Source: CAYJXJ01 sp964374095
GTDB lineage: Bacteria > Elusimicrobiota > Elusimicrobia > UBA1565 > UBA9628
Direction of reading: 5' to 3'
Length of the DNA stretch: 8,877 nt
NCBI GenBank assembly: GCA_964374095.1
Contig: CAYJXJ010000186.1
Span: 1-8,877 of the forward strand
This document shows positions 1 through 6,727 of this stretch, piece by piece; the first letter of the stretch is position 1, and every line of letters starts with the position of its first letter. The notes beneath the pieces are model-generated. The model did not search any database. It saw only the letters and a list, made by a program, of their open reading frames with translations, and was not told the DNA's origin. The translations under genes and the position numbers were made by a program.

Positions 1-13
1 TTTATCCCGCAGA

Positions 14-60
14 CCCCCAACCCGGGGGCCGATCGCGGTTTTCTTTGGGTGGGGGTTTTT
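14..60 (+). terminator. Possible intrinsic terminator of an upstream gene
   Basis: CCCCC (14-18), A20 and CCC (21-23) can pair with GGG (47-49), T50 and GGGGG (51-55), leaving A19 bulged. The helix is followed directly by five T residues (56-60). Stem plus T-run in this order fits a Rho-independent terminator reading rightwards, so it would serve a + strand gene outside the window. The loop is long (24-46), and a competing short hairpin (14-18 with 24-28) is also possible. No gene can be supported between position 1 and the peptidase start at 130. Confidence 0.42.
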
Positions 61-93
61 GGCTGGTGGGCGTTTCGCCCCTACCTCGCCAAC

Positions 94-123
94 TCGCCAA
101 TAGCCGGCACCATTTGCTATCCT
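94..123 (+). promoter_or_regulatory. Putative promoter of the M16 peptidase gene (leaderless type)
   Basis: An extended -10 element, TGC followed by TATCCT (115-123), lies with exactly six bases (GCCCGC) between it and the ATG at 130. TCGCCA (94-99) matches four of six bases of the -35 consensus at an 18-bp spacing. No Shine-Dalgarno sequence precedes the ATG. A -10 this close would place the transcription start at or next to the A of ATG, giving a leaderless mRNA. The stretch TATCCTGCCCGCATG is nearly the same as the one before the adenosine deaminase gene (TATCATACCCGCATG, 13 of 15 identical). Confidence 0.5.
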
Positions 124-129
124 GCCCGC

Positions 130-3033
130 ATGCTCAAAATTACCCTCGCCGTCCTGCTCCTCGTCCCTTCGGCCCCTTTCGCCCAGGTTCCCGAGTCGCT
201 CCATCCTCAGGTCCCCGCGCCGCTGGAGAAACCCCTCGGCAGCGACGCGCTCCAAGCCACGGTGCACCGGCTCTCCAACGGACTGACCGTCTACTTATCC
301 CCCAACCGCCAGGAGCCGCGCGTCGCGGCCTGGATCGCGGTGCGGGCCGGCGGCGCCCACGACCCCCAGGATTCCACGGGCATGGCCCACTACCTCGAGC
401 ATATGCTGTTCAAAGGCAGCCAGTCCCTTGGCACCCTGGACTACGCCAAGGAACGGCCCCATCTCGACAAGATACTCGAGCTCTACGAGCGGCTCTTCGG
501 GGTCGATAACGCCGCGGAACGCGCGCGCCTCTACAAAGAGATCGACCAGGAGAACATCAAGGCCTCGGGTTTCGCCATTCCCAATGAGCTCGACAAGGCC
601 TACAAGCAGCTGGGCTTCAAGGGGATCAACGCCTTCACCTCCTTCGAGCAGACGGTCTACGTCGCGAACTTCCCGGCCAACCGGGCCGAGGTCTGGGCCA
701 AGGTCGAAACCGACCGCTTCGCGCGCCCGGTGTTCCGCCTCTTCCAGAGCGAGATCGAGACGGTCTACGAGGAGAAGAACCGCTCCATGGACAACGCCGA
801 GCGCATCATCGGCGACGCGGTCCGCGAAAAACTCTACGGCAGCCACCCCTACGCCACCAGCGTCTTGGGATCCATCGAGCACTTGAAGAACCCGTCTCTG
901 GCCAAGATGTACGCCTTCTACCGCCGCAATTACGTCCCCAGCCACATGGCCGTCGCCTTGGCGGGAGACTTCGACCGGAGTGATATGCTCGCCCTCTTGG
1001 AGCGGACTCTGGGGAGCTGGAAACCCAAGGCCGCTCCCAAAACCGCCGAGGTTGGGCTTCCCGCCCTCGCCGGCACGCAGCGCATCGAGGTCAAATACGA
1101 AGCCGAGGAAAAGGTCATGATCCTGTGGCCCACCGTGGCCGAGAACCACCCCGACGCCGACGCCCTGCGCATGCTCGACATGCTCATGGACAACGCCGCG
1201 GCCGGGATCATGAACCTCGAGCTCAACCAGGCCCAGAAGGTCAAGGAATCGGGCTCCTACCCGAACTTCATGAACGGCGCCGGCTCGTGGACGGTCTGGG
1301 CCGTGACCAAGCAGGGCCAGACCCTGGAGCAGGCCGAAGCCCTGCTCATGGAGACCGTCGCGAAGGTCAAGGCCGGGGAGTTCGCCGCCGAGGACATCCG
1401 CGCCATCATCACCGACTTCGAGGTTTCCGACAAGCTCCGGTTGGAAGGCAACGAGGGCCGCGTTTCGAAAATGGTCGACTCCTTCACCAGCTACGAGGAG
1501 TGGCCCTACAGCGCCGCGTCCCTGGACCGCCTGCGCAAGGTCACCAAGGAGGACGTCATGCGGGCGGCCGGCAAGTACCTGGGGGACAACCGCATCGTGG
1601 CCTTCCGCCGCAACGCCAAGCCCGAGCTCCCCACCATCCAAAAGCCCTCCTTCACCAAGATCGACATCGACGCGTCCCGGCAGTCCAAGTTCTTCAAGGA
1701 GGTCATCGAGACCCCCGCCCAGCCCATCGAGCCGAGATGGCTCGTCGAAGGGCGCGATTACCGGATCAGCCCCACCCCCGCGGGGCGTTTGGTCGCTTCC
1801 CAAAACCCCTTCAACGACCTCTTCGCGATCACCTTCTATTTCGAACGGGGGCAGGACCACGAACGCGGGCTCTGCGCCGCGGCCGACCTCTGGGAGCTCT
1901 CCGGGGCGGGGAGTCTCTCGGCCGAGGCCTACAAGAAGAAGCTCTACGGCCTGGGCACGAAGGTCTCCTTCGGCTGCGGACGCGAGTCCATGAGCGTCTC
2001 GGTCTCCGGCCTGGACAACAACCTCTGGGAGTCGCTCAAACTCCTGCGAGAGCGTTTCGACTCCCCCAACGTCGCGCCGGACACCCTGCAGAAGATGATC
2101 GAGGTGCAGATCGGCGCCCACCAGGACAACAAGAAGGAGCCCGGCTACATCCACCACGCCTTGGAGGAGTACGCGCAGCGCGGCAAGGAGAGTTCCGTCC
2201 TCGCCGAGCTCTCCGACCCCGAGCTCCGCAGCCTGCGCGAGGACAAACTAAAGGCAATCCTTAAGAGAGTCTATGATTATGGCCACCGGACCGCCTACGT
2301 CGGCAACCGCCCGCCCGAGGAACTGGCCAAGCTCCTCGAGTCCGGGAAGGCCCGCTATCAGCCGACCCCGAGCCGCAAGCCTCTGCGCTATCTCAGGCCG
2401 GCGGGCCACCGCGTCCTCTTCACCCACCGCGACATGCTCCAGGCCCAGGTCGGCATCTCCGCCGCCGACGAAGTCTACGATCCCGAAAAATCCGTCGAGT
2501 ACCAATTCTACAGCAACTACATGGGAGGCGGCATGAGCGCGGTGATCTTCCAAGAGATCCGCGAGGCCAGGTCCCTGGCCTACGCCGCGGGCGGCGGCTA
2601 CGCCCCCGGCGGCCACAAGGGCGACGAAAATCGCCTCTACGGACGCCTGGGTTGCCAGGCCGACAAAACCATCGAGGCGACCAAACTCCTCCGCGGGCTT
2701 CTCGAAAAGCTCCCGCCGTCCGACGGACGCTTCCAGGAGACGGCCAAGGCGATCGAGGAGGGCTACCGCACCAACCCCATCACCTTCCGCGGCGCCCCGG
2801 GGGCGGTATTCGCCTGGGAGGACCTCGGCATCACGGGGGGCGACCCGCGGCCCAAGAGATTCGAGCGGGCCCTGCGCTACACCCTGCCGGATCTCGAGAG
2901 ATTCGCCAAAAGGTTCCTGGGCCGGCCCATGACCATCTATGTCCTAGGCCACAAGGACCGGGTGAAGCTCGACGAGATGAAGACCCTCGGCGAATTCGAC
3001 CCCAAGACCCTCGAGCAGATCTTCCCCTACTAG
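130..3033 (+). CDS. Exported M16 family zinc metallopeptidase (insulinase/pitrilysin type, 967 aa)
   Basis: A zinc endopeptidase of the M16 family, probably acting on peptides or misfolded protein segments outside the cytoplasm. The inverted zinc site HYLEH is seen as His87, Glu90 (catalytic base) and His91. The third ligand is expected at Glu214/Glu215 in the VYEEKNRS segment. An insert of about 50 residues after HMLFKG (starting GTLDYAKERPHLDKI) separates the two parts of the site and resembles Bacteroidota-type homologues. A first M16_C-like domain covers roughly residues 235-430. The second, non-catalytic half starts near 540, has no HxxEH, and carries the C-terminal Arg/Tyr signature (REARSLAY, Arg811/Arg814 and Tyr818). 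The length of 967 fits the full four-domain, single-chain form. The in-frame ATG at 49 would add 27 residues; the ATG at 130 is preferred because it begins a clean signal peptide (MLKITLAVLLLVPSAPFAQ) and has a -10 element six bases upstream. The natural substrate is unknown. Confidence 0.93.
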   Translation: MLKITLAVLLLVPSAPFAQVPESLHPQVPAPLEKPLGSDALQATVHRLSNGLTVYLSPNRQEPRVAAWIAVRAGGAHDPQDSTGMAHYLEHMLFKGSQSLGTLDYAKERPHLDKILELYERLFGVDNAAERARLYKEIDQENIKASGFAIPNELDKAYKQLGFKGINAFTSFEQTVYVANFPANRAEVWAKVETDRFARPVFRLFQSEIETVYEEKNRSMDNAERIIGDAVREKLYGSHPYATSVLGSIEHLKNPSLAKMYAFYRRNYVPSHMAVALAGDFDRSDMLALLERTLGSWKPKAAPKTAEVGLPALAGTQRIEVKYEAEEKVMILWPTVAENHPDADALRMLDMLMDNAAAGIMNLELNQAQKVKESGSYPNFMNGAGSWTVWAVTKQGQTLEQAEALLMETVAKVKAGEFAAEDIRAIITDFEVSDKLRLEGNEGRVSKMVDSFTSYEEWPYSAASLDRLRKVTKEDVMRAAGKYLGDNRIVAFRRNAKPELPTIQKPSFTKIDIDASRQSKFFKEVIETPAQPIEPRWLVEGRDYRISPTPAGRLVASQNPFNDLFAITFYFERGQDHERGLCAAADLWELSGAGSLSAEAYKKKLYGLGTKVSFGCGRESMSVSVSGLDNNLWESLKLLRERFDSPNVAPDTLQKMIEVQIGAHQDNKKEPGYIHHALEEYAQRGKESSVLAELSDPELRSLREDKLKAILKRVYDYGHRTAYVGNRPPEELAKLLESGKARYQPTPSRKPLRYLRPAGHRVLFTHRDMLQAQVGISAADEVYDPEKSVEYQFYSNYMGGGMSAVIFQEIREARSLAYAAGGGYAPGGHKGDENRLYGRLGCQADKTIEATKLLRGLLEKLPPSDGRFQETAKAIEEGYRTNPITFRGAPGAVFAWEDLGITGGDPRPKRFERALRYTLPDLERFAKRFLGRPMTIYVLGHKDRVKLDEMKTLGEFDPKTLEQIFPY

Positions 3034-4268
3034 CCGGGGCCGGGCCCCAGCATCTCGCGCTCGAGCCGCTCGTAGCGCTCGACGGCCTGGGCCACGAAGG
3101 CGTGCTTCTCCGTGTAGGAGCCGGGGAAAAAGCTCCCCTTAAAACCCGCCACCACGAGGTTGCGCAGGGCCCGCCCGGAGACCTTGAGGTGGCGCGCCAC
3201 CAGCTCGAGTTCGCGCGAGACCGTGGTGTCGGAGACCAGCCGGTTGTCCGTGCAGACGCTGGCCGAGAGTCCGCGCGCGATCATGGTCTTCAAGGGATGG
3301 CGCTCGATCGAGCGCAATGAGGGCGTGGTCTGGAGGTTCGAGGTGACGCAGACTTCGATGCCGATGCGCTGCGAGGCGATGTACTCGGCCAGCTCATCGA
3401 CAAAACGGCGGCGGTCCGCGATCTTGGGCTCGCGGATCATGTCCTCATGGAAGAGGAAGGTCCCATGGCCGATGCGGTTGGCATGGCACCGGGTGATGGC
3501 CTGAAAGATCGACTCCGGGCCGTAGGCCTCGCCGGCGTGCACGGTCTTTTTGATGAAGTGGTCGTGCGCGTACTGGTAGGCCTCGGCGTGGATGACCGCC
3601 GGGTATCCCGACTCTTCCCCGGCCAGATCAAAGCCCACGATGGGCAGGCCCTCGGCGCGCCTCAGCTCGCCGGCGGCGCGGGCCAGCTCGAGGGAGGCCG
3701 CGGCGAAGACTTCCTTCGGACGCGAGTGCGCCATGATCCGGAGGAGATCGGCATAGTACGGGGACATCCCCTTCTTGAACCGCCGCATGGCGCTGACGAT
3801 GATCCCGTAATAAAAGGGCAGGTCCTCGCCGGAGCGGACCGTCCGCGAGGCGTCATGGCGCTTTTTGGCCGCGGCCAGGCCGCGGTTGACCGCCCGCACG
3901 ACGTCGGCGATTCCCATCGCCGCCGAGACGTGCAGCTGCGGGGCGAAGCGGACCTCGACGTAGCGCACCCCCTCGGCGATGTTGTCTTCCGCGAATTCGC
4001 AGGCCACGCGCTCGAGGTTCTCGGGGCTGGTCATCACGCCGCAGGTGTAGGCAAAGCCGTGGAGGTAGTCCGGCAGGTCCTTATAGTGCCGCTTATACAC
4101 GAGCCGCCTCAGCCCCTCCTCGCTGTAGGACGGAAGCGTCACCCGGCCCTGGCGCGCCAACTCGATGAGGGTGGGAATGCGCAGGGAGCCGTCCAGGTGG
4201 ACGTGGAGGTCCGATTTGGGGATGCGCCGGATGAACTCGGAGAGGGCGCCGTCGGCCTTGCCGGTCAT
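3030..4268 (-). CDS. add: Adenosine deaminase family protein (412 aa)
   Basis: A cytoplasmic metal-dependent hydrolase of the amidohydrolase superfamily, expected to deaminate adenosine (or deoxyadenosine) to inosine in purine salvage. Family motifs appear in order: SDLHVHLDGS with metal ligands His22 and His24; FDLAGEE (Gly217); HAGE with ligand His244 and catalytic Glu247; RIGHGT with His268; and CTDNRL with ligand Asp341. Asn342 replaces the second Asp of the mammalian DD pair, a variation I also associate with some actinobacterial enzymes. At 412 residues it is longer than E. coli Add (333); the extra length includes a helical stretch at about residues 165-208 before the LAGEE motif. There is no signal peptide. 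The ATG at 4268 is chosen because TATCAT lies six bases upstream on the same strand; there is no Shine-Dalgarno sequence. The gene converges on the M16 gene with overlapping stops. A related deaminase specificity (adenine, aminodeoxyfutalosine) cannot be excluded from sequence alone. Confidence 0.88.
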   Translation of the reverse strand: MTGKADGALSEFIRRIPKSDLHVHLDGSLRIPTLIELARQGRVTLPSYSEEGLRRLVYKRHYKDLPDYLHGFAYTCGVMTSPENLERVACEFAEDNIAEGVRYVEVRFAPQLHVSAAMGIADVVRAVNRGLAAAKKRHDASRTVRSGEDLPFYYGIIVSAMRRFKKGMSPYYADLLRIMAHSRPKEVFAAASLELARAAGELRRAEGLPIVGFDLAGEESGYPAVIHAEAYQYAHDHFIKKTVHAGEAYGPESIFQAITRCHANRIGHGTFLFHEDMIREPKIADRRRFVDELAEYIASQRIGIEVCVTSNLQTTPSLRSIERHPLKTMIARGLSASVCTDNRLVSDTTVSRELELVARHLKVSGRALRNLVVAGFKGSFFPGSYTEKHAFVAQAVERYERLEREMLGPGPG

Positions 4269-4274
4269 GCGGGT

Positions 4275-4280
4275 ATGATA
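4275..4280 (-). promoter_or_regulatory. Putative -10 element of the adenosine deaminase gene
   Basis: Read on the minus strand, TATCAT is followed by ACCCGC and then the ATG at 4268. The six-base gap would make the transcript leaderless. I see no convincing -35 box at 17-18 bp and no Shine-Dalgarno sequence. The arrangement repeats that of the M16 gene and the alpha-dioxygenase gene. Confidence 0.45.
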
Positions 4281-4333
4281 GATGATTTCAGGGCGTGACG
4301 GGAGGCCTCATCCCGGGACGCCGCATGGAATCC

Positions 4334-4356
4334 TTTGGGGTTGATCATTTCCCAAA
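4334..4356. promoter_or_regulatory. Inverted repeat in divergent promoter region, possible operator
   Basis: Perfect 6-bp arms TTTGGG (4334-4339) and CCCAAA (4351-4356) flank an 11-bp spacer containing the palindrome TGATCA. The site lies 54 bp upstream of the adenosine deaminase -10 element and 88 bp upstream of the alpha-dioxygenase -10 element, in an AT-richer patch of an otherwise GC-rich region. It could be a binding site for a regulator of either gene. No regulator is encoded in the window. Confidence 0.25.
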
Positions 4357-4374
4357 TCGACGCCGAAAGTGCAA

Positions 4375-4390
4375 CGCCCTTTCTAGGGCG
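4375..4390. promoter_or_regulatory. Short stem-loop or palindrome upstream of the alpha-dioxygenase gene
   Basis: CGCCCT (4375-4380) and AGGGCG (4385-4390) form a perfect 6-bp inverted repeat around TTCT. It lies about 54 bp upstream of the alpha-dioxygenase -10 element. A short T-run (4397-4400) follows at some distance, too far for a typical terminator. Both flanking genes read away from this region, so a terminator is not required here and an operator is more plausible. Confidence 0.22.
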
Positions 4391-4443
4391 ATAGCCTTTT
4401 CCCGGCGTCCCGCCCGGCTCAGGCGCCGCGCCATCCATCCGGC

Positions 4444-4449
4444 TAGACT
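4444..4449 (+). promoter_or_regulatory. Putative -10 element of the oxylipin-type operon
   Basis: TAGACT fits the TAnnnT pattern and is followed by ATGGGC and then ATG at 4456, again a six-base gap. This decides the start: the ATG at 4450 would lie directly against the -10 hexamer, whereas the ATG at 4456 has the same spacing as the other two transcription units. No Shine-Dalgarno sequence and no clear -35 box are seen. Confidence 0.45.
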
Positions 4450-4455
4450 ATGGGC

Positions 4456-6660
4456 ATGACCAATCACATCGCCCGCCGTGCCGTCGCCGCCGCGCTCATT
4501 CCCGCCCTGATTCTGGGCCCGTCCGCCCCTGGTTTCGCCGCCGCCGCGGCGCCGCCGATCGAAGCCGACGCGACCAAGACGCTCTCGGCGGCCCAGGGCC
4601 TGGCGGACAAGGTCAACGGCATCGACCCCGGGCAAGCCCTCAACTCCGTCCTCAATGAATTCTGGAGCAATGCCCGGCCGGAGCAGCCCTCGGACGCGGT
4701 TCTCGCCGACATTCCCGCCGACCGCTCGGTCCCGACCGCCACGATCGCCGTTCCCCCGGTCCCCGCGGCCCGCGCCATCCCATCCCCCGAGAAGGCCGTT
4801 GAGTCGGAATCGCTCTGGGACAAAATCACCGGCGCCGTCGGCCACGCCGCGGAATCGGCCTACGCCTGGTCCTTCCGACAGCTCAACAAGGTCGTGCCCT
4901 GGTACAATCTCCCCACCGCGCTGGCGGTCATGAACCTCTCCGCCCTGCGCATCGATCTAAGGGAATACAACCTGCACCGCACCTCCCAATTGGACGCCCG
5001 CCACGGCACGACCCCCCCCGGCACGCCGGAGCGCTGGCAGGGCGCCCGCTCTCCCGACGGCCGCTACAACGACCCCAAGGAGCCCGATATGGGGCGGGCC
5101 GAGGCTCCTTTCGGACGCAACAACCCGCTGAACAAGACCACCTGCGGCCCGGTGCCGGGAAAACCCGAGCCCCGGGAAGTCAGCCTGCGCCTCTTCACGC
5201 GCAAGAAGTTCAAGCCCGCGACCATCGTCAACAACAACGCCATGAACTGGCTGCAATTCCAAGTCCATGACTGGGTCCAGCACGGGCGGAACGCCCGGAA
5301 GCCTATCGAAATCCCCCTCAAGCCCGGCGACACCTGGCCGGGCGGGAAAATGCACCTCGAAAGCTCAGAACAGGTCCCCGACGATCAGCGCACCTCCGCC
5401 CCGGGCCCCAAGGTCTTCCCTAATAAGACCAGCCACTGGTGGGACGGCTCGCAAATCTACGGCGCCAATGAGGCGACCCAACTGAAGGTCCGCACCGGCC
5501 AGGACGGCAAGCTCCGCGTGGAGGCCAACGGCCTGCTTCCCATCGACCCCGCGCATGCCGACGCGACGGGAAAGACCGGCATCGACATGACCGGCCGCAA
5601 CGACAACTATTGGCTGGGGCTGAGCATGCTCCACACCCTCTTTACCCTGGAGCACAACGCCATCGCCGATAAGCTGAAAAAAGAGTATCCGGGCATGAAC
5701 GACGACGAGCTCTTCGACAAGGCCCGGCTGGTCAATGCGGCCTTGATCGCCAAGATTCACACCGTGGAGTGGACCCCCGCCATCCTCCCCAACCCGGCGC
5801 TCCAGATCGGGATGAAGGCCAACTGGTGGGGCCTCAGCGGAGCGATTTTCGGGAAGGATTCCAAGATTCGCGCCATGCTGCCCAAAAACGAGCTCCTGAC
5901 CGGCATCCCGGGTTCGGATACCGACCACCACGCCGCCGACTACTCCCTCACCCAGGAGTTCGATATCGTCTATCACATGCACCCGCTGGTCCCGGACAGC
6001 TACGAGGCGTTCTCGGCGGCCGACGGCCGGCCCCTGGGCACGCTGCAGTTCGACGAACTCCAGGGCGTGCGGACGCGCGACGCGGTGGAGAAGATCGGGA
6101 TGGCCAACTGGTTCTACTCCTTCGGCATCAGCCACCCCGGCGCGATCACGCTGGGCAACTTCCCCTCGGCCCTGCAGAACTTCAAGCACTTCACGGGGCG
6201 TTCGGGGGACCTCGCCGCGGCCGACATCATCCGCGGCCGCGAGCGCTGCGTGCCGCGCTACAACGACTTCCGCGAGATGCTGCGCATGCCGCGCGTGAAG
6301 ACCTTCGAGGAACTCACCGGCGGCGACGCCGAGCTCGCCAAGGAGATCTCGGAAGTCTATGAGGGCGACATCAATCAGGTGGACGCCCTGGTGGGAATGT
6401 TCGCGGAGCCCCTGCCTCCGGGCTTCGGCTTCAGCGATACGGCCTTCCGGATTTTCATCGTGATGGCGTCGCGGCGCCTCAAGAGCGACCGGTTCCTCTC
6501 CAAGGACTACACCCCGAAGATGTACACGCCGGCCGGGTACGATTGGGTCGAGAACACGACCATGCGGGATGTCCTCCTGCGGCACTACCCCCAGCTGGGA
6601 CCCTCCCTTGAAGGCGTCGAGAACATATTCGTGGGCAAGTGGAAGCAGGTCGGCCAATGA
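4456..6660 (+). CDS. Exported fatty acid alpha-dioxygenase-like haem protein (PIOX-like, 734 aa)
   Basis: Resembles plant pathogen-inducible alpha-dioxygenase, which uses a tyrosyl radical to oxygenate the alpha carbon of fatty acids to 2-hydroperoxides. In order: signal peptide to about residue 30 (ARRAVAAALIPALILG then an Ala run); Ala/Pro-rich linker to about 115; a segment like the plant membrane-binding helices (WYNLPTALAVMNLSALR); FGRNNPLN; the distal haem motif QFQVHDWVQH (His271); WWDGSQIYG; LEHNAIADKLKKEYP; IAKIHTVEWTP; then VYHMH, holding the catalytic Tyr506 and proximal His509 (rice Tyr379/His382 equivalents). The RERCVPRYNDFR and ASRRLKSDRF segments near the C-terminus also match the plant enzymes, so the catalytic core looks complete. 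The export signal and linker are unlike the intracellular plant enzymes. It is the first gene of an operon with an unknown exported protein and a catalase-like protein. Alpha-dioxygenase activity is inferred from motifs; another oxygenase or peroxidase activity in the same fold is possible. Confidence 0.9.
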   Translation: MTNHIARRAVAAALIPALILGPSAPGFAAAAAPPIEADATKTLSAAQGLADKVNGIDPGQALNSVLNEFWSNARPEQPSDAVLADIPADRSVPTATIAVPPVPAARAIPSPEKAVESESLWDKITGAVGHAAESAYAWSFRQLNKVVPWYNLPTALAVMNLSALRIDLREYNLHRTSQLDARHGTTPPGTPERWQGARSPDGRYNDPKEPDMGRAEAPFGRNNPLNKTTCGPVPGKPEPREVSLRLFTRKKFKPATIVNNNAMNWLQFQVHDWVQHGRNARKPIEIPLKPGDTWPGGKMHLESSEQVPDDQRTSAPGPKVFPNKTSHWWDGSQIYGANEATQLKVRTGQDGKLRVEANGLLPIDPAHADATGKTGIDMTGRNDNYWLGLSMLHTLFTLEHNAIADKLKKEYPGMNDDELFDKARLVNAALIAKIHTVEWTPAILPNPALQIGMKANWWGLSGAIFGKDSKIRAMLPKNELLTGIPGSDTDHHAADYSLTQEFDIVYHMHPLVPDSYEAFSAADGRPLGTLQFDELQGVRTRDAVEKIGMANWFYSFGISHPGAITLGNFPSALQNFKHFTGRSGDLAAADIIRGRERCVPRYNDFREMLRMPRVKTFEELTGGDAELAKEISEVYEGDINQVDALVGMFAEPLPPGFGFSDTAFRIFIVMASRRLKSDRFLSKDYTPKMYTPAGYDWVENTTMRDVLLRHYPQLGPSLEGVENIFVGKWKQVGQ

Positions 6661-6672
6661 CCGCAGGAAATG

Positions 6673-6703
6673 CCTGCCCTTCCAATCATCATGGAGGGGC
6701 AGG
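6673..6703 (+). promoter_or_regulatory. 12-bp intercistronic stem-loop
   Basis: CCTGCCCTTCCA (6673-6684) pairs with TGGAGGGGCAGG (6692-6703) over 12 positions, one of them a G-U wobble, around the 7-base loop ATCATCA. It sits in the 67-bp gap between the alpha-dioxygenase stop and the next start. No T-run follows, so it is not a standard terminator. A mutually complementary TCCT-A-AGGA follows at once (6704-6712). It may stabilise the upstream message, act as a processing site or lower downstream expression. Its 3' arm contains a GGAGGGG stretch, but the Shine-Dalgarno sequence assigned to the next gene lies outside it. Confidence 0.5.
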
Positions 6704-6715
6704 TCCTAAGGATAT

Positions 6716-6721
6716 GGGGAG
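6716..6721 (+). promoter_or_regulatory. Shine-Dalgarno sequence of the second operon gene
   Basis: GGGGAG lies six bases before the ATG at 6728. It supports that start and contrasts with the first genes of the three transcription units, which have none. Confidence 0.5.
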
Positions 6722-6727
6722 AGAACC

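Noticed and set aside
49..129. Upstream ATG at 49 as the start of the M16 peptidase
   Set aside because: It would place 27 residues with no signal-peptide character ahead of a good signal peptide, start inside the terminator-like stem, and lie upstream of the putative promoter at 94-123.
295..2157. 620-codon open frame on the minus strand, opposite the M16 peptidase gene
   Set aside because: The translation is low-complexity Gly/Val/Leu/Asp-rich with no motif. It mirrors the codon bias of the real gene on the other strand, which has an unambiguous HxxEH peptidase sequence.
3447..4298. 283-codon + strand frame opposite the adenosine deaminase gene
   Set aside because: The antisense frame of a gene with every deaminase motif; the translation has no family features.
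4450..4455. ATG at 4450 as the start of the alpha-dioxygenase gene
   Set aside because: It directly abuts the TAGACT -10 hexamer, so a transcript from that promoter would not contain it; the ATG at 4456 has the same spacing as the other two units. The difference is two residues only.
5365..6657. 430-codon open frame on the minus strand, opposite the alpha-dioxygenase gene
   Set aside because: No recognisable domain; it lies entirely within the region whose + strand product matches alpha-dioxygenase motif by motif.
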